Shown here: piece after piece, positions 1 through 7,316 of the stretch
Position numbering within the stretch: position 1 is the stretch's first letter
Layout of the letters: the number at the start of each line of letters is the position of its first letter
Origin: an uncultured Prevotella sp.
Lineage (GTDB): Bacteria; Bacteroidota; Bacteroidia; Bacteroidales; Bacteroidaceae
DNA: 9,111 bases
Reading direction: 5' to 3'
Assembly (NCBI GenBank): GCA_947304695.1
Contig: CAMZBS010000076.1
Location: 1-9,111, forward strand
Program-made: the position numbers and the translations under genes
The notes under the pieces: generated by a model
The model's input: the letters and a program-made list of their open reading frames with translations, nothing else
Database searches by the model: none
Told to the model about the DNA's origin: nothing

Positions 1-7
1 TAGTGTG

Positions 8-51
8 AAATCTTCGGAAACCCGCATAAAACTGCGTAAAAGCGAAGATTT
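8..51. other. Stem-loop in the upstream leader region
   Basis: The nine bases aaatcttcg at 8-16 are the exact reverse complement of cgaagattt at 43-51. Inside the 26-nt loop a second short pairing exists (cgca 23-26 with tgcg 33-36), so a branched or stacked hairpin is possible. No T-tract follows directly, so a standard intrinsic terminator is doubtful. It could be the 3' end structure of a gene lying left of the window, or part of a repeated intergenic element. The pairing is visible in the sequence; the role is not. Confidence 0.4.
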
Positions 52-70
52 CGACATTCGACATTCGACA
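50..70. repeat. Three tandem copies of the heptamer TTCGACA
   Basis: TTCGACA occurs three times in a row (50-56, 57-63, 64-70), followed by ttt. It lies between the stem-loop and the promoter box and overlaps the right arm of the stem by two bases. Short tandem units like this can change copy number by slippage. Here it is about 80 bp upstream of the -7 box, too far to change promoter spacing directly. Confidence 0.6.
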
Positions 71-152
71 TTTAGGTTTTCTTTTGTGTGCATTTCTGTC
101 ATGCCCTTTAAAGAAAGTTGCAAGTTTTCAACGCCATTAGCGGAATTCTTTG

Positions 153-160
153 TAACTTTG
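153..160 (+). promoter_or_regulatory. Bacteroidetes-type -7 promoter box of the pectin operon
   Basis: TAACTTTG matches the Bacteroidetes primary sigma factor -7 consensus TAnnTTTG exactly. It lies 37 nt before the ATG at 198, which would give a 5' untranslated region of about 30 nt. The -33 element (consensus TTTG, usually 19-21 bp upstream) is poor: the nearest T-rich match is ttttc at 125-129, 23 bp away. A weak -33 element would fit a promoter needing an activator, such as a hybrid two-component or ECF/anti-sigma system, but no regulator gene is in the window. The leader before the ATG is A-rich with no Shine-Dalgarno sequence, as is usual in this phylum. Confidence 0.6.
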
Positions 161-197
161 CAGCCGAAACGAATTACTAATCAATAAAAACAAATCA

Positions 198-2648
198 ATG
201 AAATCAAGAATCTACGCTTTGATGGCGCTGCTGCTCATGGTATGCACGTTGGCAGGCAGTGCGAAAAAAGTACACACACTGGGCGACTCTACGATGGCAC
301 CCTACGACGAGAATGCCACACAGACCAGGGGATGGGGCATGTACTTCGGAAACTTCCTTACCAACGGTTGGACGAGCATGAACTACGCCCGGGGTGGTCG
401 TGACTCGCGTGGCGGCTACAATGAACTATGGCAGAACGCGAAGAACAATGTGCAGGCGGGCGACTATGTGCTCATACAGTTTGCCCACAATGATGGCAAG
501 TACAACGGTGTGGACAACCTGGAGTTGCAGGCTTACTACACCGCCAAGGGTGATGCCACGAATGCGGCTGCCGTGAAGAGTGACGGACGCGGCACCACGC
601 CTTCGACCACTTATAAAGAGTGCCTGAAGCAGATTGTTGATGCTGTCAAGGCGAAAGGTGCCACGCCTGTGCTCGTGTCGGCCGTGTGCCGTTGCTACTT
701 CGGCAGCGACAACAAGATTACGCGTCCCGGCCGTCATGACCTGGGTGATAAATATGATGCCATTGTGAATGGGGTACTGAAGACCGGTCAGAAGATTGCC
801 GCTACCGACCACACCATGGACTACAGCTATCAGATGCAGCAGCTGGCCACGGAACTCGACGTGGCCTTCATCGACATGACCTCGGCCACGAAGTCGCTCT
901 ACGAGAGCTACGGCACGTATGACAAGTGCTATGCAGCCCTCTTCGACAAAGGCGGTGAGAAAGACAACACCCACTACAACCTGACGGGTGCGCTGACGGC
1001 TGCCCGCCTGTGTGCCCAGCTCATGAAGGAGAAGGGCATACTGGCCGATGACATCGTTATCCCCACCGAGCTTTCCATCTCGCCTGCTACCGTGGATCTG
1101 GGCGAGGGCTATTTGGGCAAGACGGCCATGAAGGAGCTCACGCTCAGCGGTCTGGGCTTGGAGCCTGCCTCAGGCAAGGTCACGGTGACAGCCACCGAGG
1201 GCATCATGCTCTCCACTGACAAGCAGAACTGGCAGAACGCGCTGGAGGTGAGCTACCAGAACGGCTCGCTCATCAAGACCTTCTATGCCCGCGTGTCGCT
1301 CGCTGCCGTTGGTCGGTTCAACGGAACTATTACTGCTACGCAGGGCAGCAAAAGCATTGAGGTGCCCCTTACCATCAACGTCATTGAACTGGGCGGCGGC
1401 GAACCCTTCAGTGTTGCCTGGACGCTGAACAATACCGACAAGCAAAAGGCTACCGTAACGGGTAATGTCATTGCCGCTGACGTGAAATATGAGGGTCTTG
1501 AGACCTATGGATATGTCAACGGCTACGGTGCCCTGATTGCCCCCACAGGCAGCACGGGCGCATGGCCATCAGCAGGCATCGACGACGCGCCGGGCCAGTA
1601 TGTGCAGTTTGCCGTGACAGCCCCTGAAGGAAAAAAGCTCGACATCAACAGTCTCAGCATGAAGATCAAGGCGCAGGGTGGCGGATCGCTGCAGTGCCAT
1701 GCCTACTATTCCACCGATGGCTTTGTCAGTCGCAAGACCATCTTCTCTTCTGCTGTGCTCACCAGCACGTGGAACGACATTACTTCTGACGATGTAATCA
1801 AAGTGGACGAGGGCGACCAGCTGCTCATTCGTGTCTATCCCTGGTCGCAGAACGTGGACAACGGGCGCTGGATCTGTGTTTCTGATGTCACTGTAGCAGG
1901 TCAAGCGAAGGATGCCGCTGGCGTGAATATCACGGGCAGCATAAGCTATCCGCTCGACAAAGGCGGACTGAACCAGGGCGACGACGTGACGTTCGACCCT
2001 GAGGCGCTGAGTGCAGGCTTTGCTGGCAAGAAGTGGTCGGCTGGCTCAGCGCTGACTGTCGACGGTACCATCCAGTATGTGGGAAAGAACAACGAGAAGA
2101 CCGTTCAGACGAAGATATATAATGACACTGGTGCCAGTTTCAGTGCCAGTCGTGGAGCCGACAACGCACTGACGTTGACGCTTACCCCTGAGGACGGCTT
2201 TACTTTCGTTCCCTCGAAGGTCAGCTTCAAGGCGGCCCGCTACGGCACCGACGGTGGCAATATCAGTGCTACTGCCAAGGCTGGTGCCGACGAGGTGGTG
2301 CTGGTAGACAATGCAGGTGTGAACCGTGGGAGTAGGGAACTTGACATCGCCTCCTTCAGCGAGGCTGTTGACGGCATCACGGCCACTGCCGACAAGCCGC
2401 TGGAACTGAGTTTTTTCTTCCTTAACCTGGGCAAGACCAAGACGATGGGACTCAGTGACATTGTCATTGAAGGCCAGCTCGTTGGCACTGCTGCCCAGGC
2501 GACAAAGATTACCGTCGTATCTGCAATGCCCAGTGGCAGACAGCAAATGACAAACCGTATCTACGACTTGCAGGGTCGCCGGATGGGGTCTTCAAACCAG
2601 AAGAAGGGACTCTATGTCATTGACGGACGCGTGGTTTTCGTAAAGTGA
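198..2648 (+). CDS. Secreted rhamnogalacturonan acetylesterase (SGNH hydrolase, CE12-like) with accessory modules
   Basis: This 816-residue protein is predicted to remove acetyl esters from galacturonate residues of rhamnogalacturonan I. An N-terminal signal peptide ends near residue 22 (GSA before KK). The SGNH/GDSL domain spans about 24-285: block I is GDSTM with the nucleophile Ser31, block II is the glycine pair in ARGGRDSR (64-71), block III is FAHND (95-99) with Asn98, and block V is DNTH (256-259), giving Asp256 and His259. This set matches the CE12 rhamnogalacturonan acetylesterase pattern. An Ig-like beta domain follows (about 289-398), then two related beta-sandwich modules (about 400-570 and 575-765). 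The C-terminus (787-816, IYDLQGRRMG to VVFVK) resembles the short T9SS-type sorting tails common in Prevotella. CE12 enzymes are usually 250-450 residues, so this one is about twice as long. The gene ends with tandem stops TGA TAA. Enzyme class is well supported; exact substrate is inferred from the lyase next door. Confidence 0.88.
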   Translation: MKSRIYALMALLLMVCTLAGSAKKVHTLGDSTMAPYDENATQTRGWGMYFGNFLTNGWTSMNYARGGRDSRGGYNELWQNAKNNVQAGDYVLIQFAHNDGKYNGVDNLELQAYYTAKGDATNAAAVKSDGRGTTPSTTYKECLKQIVDAVKAKGATPVLVSAVCRCYFGSDNKITRPGRHDLGDKYDAIVNGVLKTGQKIAATDHTMDYSYQMQQLATELDVAFIDMTSATKSLYESYGTYDKCYAALFDKGGEKDNTHYNLTGALTAARLCAQLMKEKGILADDIVIPTELSISPATVDLGEGYLGKTAMKELTLSGLGLEPASGKVTVTATEGIMLSTDKQNWQNALEVSYQNGSLIKTFYARVSLAAVGRFNGTITATQGSKSIEVPLTINVIELGGGEPFSVAWTLNNTDKQKATVTGNVIAADVKYEGLETYGYVNGYGALIAPTGSTGAWPSAGIDDAPGQYVQFAVTAPEGKKLDINSLSMKIKAQGGGSLQCHAYYSTDGFVSRKTIFSSAVLTSTWNDITSDDVIKVDEGDQLLIRVYPWSQNVDNGRWICVSDVTVAGQAKDAAGVNITGSISYPLDKGGLNQGDDVTFDPEALSAGFAGKKWSAGSALTVDGTIQYVGKNNEKTVQTKIYNDTGASFSASRGADNALTLTLTPEDGFTFVPSKVSFKAARYGTDGGNISATAKAGADEVVLVDNAGVNRGSRELDIASFSEAVDGITATADKPLELSFFFLNLGKTKTMGLSDIVIEGQLVGTAAQATKITVVSAMPSGRQQMTNRIYDLQGRRMGSSNQKKGLYVIDGRVVFVK

Positions 2649-2689
2649 TAAAAAACAGTCTGTAAAGTAACTAAAAACGAAACGAATCG

Positions 2690-5600
2690 ATGAAGTCAAG
2701 AAACTATGTTTTGACAGCATTGCCACACGCTGTTGTGGCAGTCGTGCTCATTGTGCTTTGCCACTCGTCGCTCTTTGCCCAGCGGTTGCAGCAGCCATTA
2801 GACCGTGGCGTGGTGGCCGTCTATCGTTCTGGCGGTCGCAGTGTTACCTCATCGGGTGGCACGGGCTACCTCATATCCTGGCGCAAGCTGGCGCAGGAGC
2901 CTGAGGGAACCACTTATAATCTGTACAGGCGCGCAAAGGGTGCGACGCAGTTCACGAAGATGAACACCACACCGCTGCGGGTGACCAACTATAAGCCCGC
3001 GTCGCTGACTGACAACATGGAGTATGCCGTGACGGCTGTCAGTCCCGACGGCGTGGAGGGCGACATGAGCAAGCCTTTCCTCTACAAGACCCAGCCTTGG
3101 CCCAACGTGTGGCTGAACATTGACTTCGACGACCAGGTGATTCGCCGCAACGACTACCGCACGAAGTTCTGCTGGCCCATGGATACCGACGGCGACGGAG
3201 AGTATGATGCCGTGGTGGTCGACCGCCTCTATGCCGGTGCTGCTGCCGACGAGGAGGGTGGCGACAACACGGCGACCACGTCGCACAAGCTCCAGGCCTA
3301 CCGCTTCACGGGCGAACTGCTATGGACGGTGGACATGGGGCCGAACGTGAACATCTGTTCGGGACAGAACGACATGGTGCTGGCCTACGACATTGACTGC
3401 GACGGACGCTGCGAAGTGATGATGCGCAGCTCCGACGGTACCCGCTTCTGGAATAAGGAGGCTGGCACGTGGGGCACCTACGTGGGCGGCAGCACCACCC
3501 CTGACACCGACGGCGACGGCACGACCGACTACCGCCAGCAGACGCAGCGCAACCCGCCCATGTATATCAGCATCGTCGACGGTCTGACGGGCGAGGAGAA
3601 GACGTTTGCCGAGGCCGACTATGCCTCGCTTACCGACGGCACCGATGCCTACGGGCGCGACAACCGCAGCAGCTATAAGAGCTTTGGCTATGGGGCCATG
3701 GAGGGACATTTCGGCATAGCCTATCTCGACGGCATCCATCCCTCGCTCGTGATGGAGTGTGCCGACCGTGAGAGCGGCGGTCTGCACCATGTCTATGTGC
3801 TGTCGTGGGATTTCGACTGGAGCACTGCCACTGCCCAGAACTGGCACCATAGCCACACCTGGAGTGCCAACGACAAGCGCCCCCTCTGTGCCGAGTTCCA
3901 CCAGATACGCATCCTCGACGGTGACGGCGACGGATGTGACGAACTGTGGACGGGCAGCTACGGCGTGAACCCCGCTCAGCAGCGCTTCGTGTCGACAGGT
4001 CTTGCCCATGGCGACCGCTTCATCATCAGCGACATTGATCCCGACCGCCCCGGACTGGAGGGCTTCTCCATACAGCAAAGTGCGCTGCTGGGCCAGTGCC
4101 TTTTCGATGCCCGCACAGCGGAGCATGTCAAGGAGTGGTATCTGCCTTCTCTCTACGACGTGGGCCGCGGTGCCTGTCTCGACATGGACGCTGCCCACAA
4201 GGGCTACGAGATACTGAGCTATGCCGACGAGTATGTCTACGACTGCAAGGGTGAGAAAACTGGGCAGACCCGCACGGGATCGATGTATGAGGGCTGCTGG
4301 TGGGACGGCACGCTGCAGCGCGAGTGGATCAACTCGCCCGGCGGTTCGGGCTGGGGCACCAACATGATGGTGTCGAAGGTGCTGGGCGACCGTCTGGCCG
4401 AGTTCTCGCAGGAGAGCAGCTGGGCCACTCATGGCGCCACAGGCACACGCCCTGCCTTCATGGGCGACATCATGGGCGACTGGCGCGAGGAAATCATCCT
4501 GGCCAAGCAGAACGATGAGGGCAGCACGGGCCTGGTGGGCTACACCACGGCCATGCCCACCGACTACAGCATCTACTGCCTGCAGCAAGACCCGCACTAC
4601 CGCCTGGACTGTACCACACGTGGCTATTACCAGCACCCCAACACGGGGTTCTATCTGGGCGGCGAGATGCCCATGCCGCCGCTGCCTCCTGTGATTGAGA
4701 CCGACCTGAGATGGAAGCATGGTTCAGCCTGGTCAGTGATGAAGGGGCAGGAACTTAGCGACGGCTTCACCTCCTTCGACATGGCGACTGCCGAGCCATA
4801 CGCCGACGGCAAGAGCATCCTCTTCGACGTGTCTGGCGACAATAGTTCCCCAATCTGGGTCGAAAAGCCCATAAAGGCCCCGGTTGTCTATCTGATGAAC
4901 CCGCGTGGCCACGACTATGAGATCATGGCCAAGGATGATCATTCCACCTCTCTTACCGCTGGCACGGGGGCGCTCGTCAAGTCCATGCTGGGCAGGGTCT
5001 TCGTTGTAGGCAAGCTGGAGCACACCGGACCTACCATCATCAGTGAGGGAACGCTTCAGGTGAACGGTGACATAACTGGCCCCGTGGAACTGCGTGCCCG
5101 TGGCACGCTGAGCGGCATTGTGGGTTTGAAGGACACCATCATCTTTGAAGGGGCTTTGAACCAAGAGGGGTGCCGACTGATGCCGGGCTATGATGAGGAG
5201 GAGTATATTGAGGGCGTTATCGTATCGGAAAAGAGCATGGTGCTGCCCGGCAATGTTTGTCTGGAAGTGACTGCGGGGATGATCTGTACCACCAATGCCG
5301 TTTGCACCCCGTCCTGTGGTAGTCTTTACGTCAAGGGCGACCTTACTTTCAGGAACGCCAACTTCATTAACGTAAACCTGCTGCATGTGGGAGAGGTTAG
5401 CTATGTTATTGCCGAGTGTACCGGCACGCTGACCTGCGATGTTGCCAAGCTGAAGATGCGCGGACTGGAGGGCGTGAACTATGATATAGTAGTGGAGGAC
5501 GGCAAGCGTCTGGTGCTGAAAATACACAAAACGCGCGCTCCGCAGGCCGATGTCACATGGACGGGCAGCGAGAGCAGGGTGTGGGACTATAAGGCAATGA

Positions 5601-7306
5601 ACTTCAAGACCACCGATGCCACGTCGTTCGTGGCTGGCGATGCCGTGGTGTTCAACGACAAGGCTGAGCAGAAGAACGTGACGGTCAACGACATGGTGGT
5701 GACCAGTGGCGTTACCTTCGACAGCGGAACGTTTACGCTTTCGGGCGACGGCGGCCTGAGCGGCGACGGCGGCGTGACCGTGAACAGAGATGCCAACGTG
5801 ACGCTCAACATGAAGTACAGCGACTACACGGGTAAGACCATCGTCAACGGCGGCACGCTCACCGTGCCCAACTTCTACGACGGTGGGCAGAAGAGTGCGC
5901 TCGGTGCGGCCACAGCTGCCAAGGACAACCTGCAGCTGAACGGTGGCACGCTGGTGCTTGCCAAGGACAACATGGGCACTGACCGCCAGATTACGCTCAC
6001 CGACACAGCTACCATCCGCATTGCCCAAAGCAACAGCGCCCTCTCGCTGAAGGGGGCCGTCAGTGGCACGGGCTATTTGGTGAAGGACGGTGCGGGACAG
6101 CTGAACTTCACCTACGGCGGGGCCAACAACTTTGCCGGGCTTATTGTCAGGAAAGGCATCGTGGCGCAGGGAGCCTGGAACAGCACCTTCGGCAAGAGCG
6201 GCTCACCTATGCTGCTGGCCGGCGGCGAGGTGCATCAGCTGGACGTGAACAGCACCTCCACCGTGCCCACCTTCAACCACGTTGTCACCGTGCAGGAAGG
6301 CACCACGAACAAGATTGTAGGCTCTTCTCGCGGCAAGATCAATGGTAGCGTAAAGGGCAAGGGAAACCTTACGCTCGTATCGAAATATGTGCGCTGCGAC
6401 ATCGGCCTCGACTTCAAGAACTATGAGGGAACGCTGACCGCTTCGGGCAGCCAGTGGCGACTGATGAGCAACGTCACCGACATGTCGAAGGCCACGCTGA
6501 AGGTCGATGCCGCCACCGACATTGCCCACTATGCCAGTGGCAGTGGCAGCCAGCAGACCGCCACGCTGAAGATAGGTGCCATCGCTGGCACCGCCACCGA
6601 CGGCGTTCTCAGTGGGCAGACCACCTACAAGATAGGCTATCTCAATACCGACATGACCTTCTCGGGACTCTTCAAAGGAACGGCTGTCACCAAAGAGGGA
6701 ACGGGCCGCCTCACGCTGAAAACGGCTGGCAGCACCTCGCCCATCACCGTCAACGGCGGTGTGCTGGAGCTGAGCAACCTTTCCACTACGCCCATCACCA
6801 CGGGTCTTATTACCGTCAGTGCCAAGGCCACCATCACCGGCACGGCCACCGTGCAGGGACTGGTCATGAAGAACGGTGCCACCACGCTGTGCCAGCTGAA
6901 GGCATCGGGCAACACACGTCTCACCGTGAAGGGCAGCCTGAAGCACGACGGCGACACCATCCTCGTGGTTATTCCCGCCACACGCCAGTTGCAGGTGGGC
7001 GACGAAATCACCGTCTACAACGTCAGTGGTACCCATTCGGGCAACTTCATCGTGAAGGTCGACGATGGTGGCGCAGGCTATGAGCTGGATGCCTCGACGC
7101 TGCTCACCGACGGCACGCTGCGCGTGGCGGCCATCGCCAGCGGCATCAATGCCGTCATTGCCCCTGAAGCCCTGGTCGATGTCTACACGGTCGGTGGCAT
7201 CCGCCTCTATGCCAAGATGCCTTACGCTGCTGTCCGGGACTTGCTCCGTCCTGGCACCTACGTGGTCAAGGGCGGCAATACATCGCAGAAAATAAGAATA
7301 GATTAA
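2690..7306 (+). CDS. PL11-type rhamnogalacturonan lyase fused to autotransporter-like beta repeats, T9SS-like tail
   Basis: This 1538-residue protein should cut the rhamnogalacturonan I backbone by beta-elimination outside the cell. The signal peptide ends near residue 30 (SSLFA before QR). Residues 31-680 resemble PL11 lyases (YesW/YesX family): an N-terminal Ig-like part (LDRGVVAV, SWRKL, YNLYRR, about 35-135) leads into a propeller-like catalytic region. That region has acidic calcium-binding loops at 165-173 (DTDGDG), 234-242 (DIDCDG), 272-280 (DTDGDG), 410-418 (DGDGDG) and 448-452, and the conserved MGDIMGDWREE at 591-601. A typical PL11 enzyme is about 600-650 residues, so some 850 residues are extra. 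This extra part is beta- and glycine-rich with autotransporter-associated repeat signatures (TIVNGGTLTV 1050-1059, VKDGAGQLNF 1131-1140, TKEGTGRLTL 1334-1343, ITVNGGVLEL 1352-1361). No autotransporter barrel follows. The end (about 1495-1538, VDVYTVGG to QKIRID) resembles a T9SS type A sorting tail. It starts 41 nt after the CE12 gene, with a very similar leader and first codons. Confidence 0.88.
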   Translation: MKSRNYVLTALPHAVVAVVLIVLCHSSLFAQRLQQPLDRGVVAVYRSGGRSVTSSGGTGYLISWRKLAQEPEGTTYNLYRRAKGATQFTKMNTTPLRVTNYKPASLTDNMEYAVTAVSPDGVEGDMSKPFLYKTQPWPNVWLNIDFDDQVIRRNDYRTKFCWPMDTDGDGEYDAVVVDRLYAGAAADEEGGDNTATTSHKLQAYRFTGELLWTVDMGPNVNICSGQNDMVLAYDIDCDGRCEVMMRSSDGTRFWNKEAGTWGTYVGGSTTPDTDGDGTTDYRQQTQRNPPMYISIVDGLTGEEKTFAEADYASLTDGTDAYGRDNRSSYKSFGYGAMEGHFGIAYLDGIHPSLVMECADRESGGLHHVYVLSWDFDWSTATAQNWHHSHTWSANDKRPLCAEFHQIRILDGDGDGCDELWTGSYGVNPAQQRFVSTGLAHGDRFIISDIDPDRPGLEGFSIQQSALLGQCLFDARTAEHVKEWYLPSLYDVGRGACLDMDAAHKGYEILSYADEYVYDCKGEKTGQTRTGSMYEGCWWDGTLQREWINSPGGSGWGTNMMVSKVLGDRLAEFSQESSWATHGATGTRPAFMGDIMGDWREEIILAKQNDEGSTGLVGYTTAMPTDYSIYCLQQDPHYRLDCTTRGYYQHPNTGFYLGGEMPMPPLPPVIETDLRWKHGSAWSVMKGQELSDGFTSFDMATAEPYADGKSILFDVSGDNSSPIWVEKPIKAPVVYLMNPRGHDYEIMAKDDHSTSLTAGTGALVKSMLGRVFVVGKLEHTGPTIISEGTLQVNGDITGPVELRARGTLSGIVGLKDTIIFEGALNQEGCRLMPGYDEEEYIEGVIVSEKSMVLPGNVCLEVTAGMICTTNAVCTPSCGSLYVKGDLTFRNANFINVNLLHVGEVSYVIAECTGTLTCDVAKLKMRGLEGVNYDIVVEDGKRLVLKIHKTRAPQADVTWTGSESRVWDYKAMNFKTTDATSFVAGDAVVFNDKAEQKNVTVNDMVVTSGVTFDSGTFTLSGDGGLSGDGGVTVNRDANVTLNMKYSDYTGKTIVNGGTLTVPNFYDGGQKSALGAATAAKDNLQLNGGTLVLAKDNMGTDRQITLTDTATIRIAQSNSALSLKGAVSGTGYLVKDGAGQLNFTYGGANNFAGLIVRKGIVAQGAWNSTFGKSGSPMLLAGGEVHQLDVNSTSTVPTFNHVVTVQEGTTNKIVGSSRGKINGSVKGKGNLTLVSKYVRCDIGLDFKNYEGTLTASGSQWRLMSNVTDMSKATLKVDAATDIAHYASGSGSQQTATLKIGAIAGTATDGVLSGQTTYKIGYLNTDMTFSGLFKGTAVTKEGTGRLTLKTAGSTSPITVNGGVLELSNLSTTPITTGLITVSAKATITGTATVQGLVMKNGATTLCQLKASGNTRLTVKGSLKHDGDTILVVIPATRQLQVGDEITVYNVSGTHSGNFIVKVDDGGAGYELDASTLLTDGTLRVAAIASGINAVIAPEALVDVYTVGGIRLYAKMPYAAVRDLLRPGTYVVKGGNTSQKIRID

Positions 7307-7316
7307 CTCAATTGTC

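Noticed and set aside
5..187. Open frame of 60 codons before the operon
   Set aside because: It runs across the stem-loop, the heptamer repeats and the promoter box, and its translation shows no recognisable protein pattern.
198..260. Lipoprotein signal in the CE12 esterase (Cys16 in LLMVCTLAG)
   Set aside because: The residue before the cysteine is Val rather than Gly, Ala or Ser, and a good signal peptidase I site follows at GSA, so a lipobox is unlikely.
3320..4720. Long open frame of 466 codons on the minus strand inside the lyase gene (similar ones at 4733-6028 and 6203-7360)
   Set aside because: They lie opposite a strongly supported gene, their translations are rich in A, V, H, R and G without recognisable domains, and their length follows from the codon bias of the plus-strand gene.
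4727..7306. Classical type V autotransporter
   Set aside because: The repeat signatures are present, but there is no C-terminal transmembrane beta-barrel; the end fits a T9SS-type tail instead.
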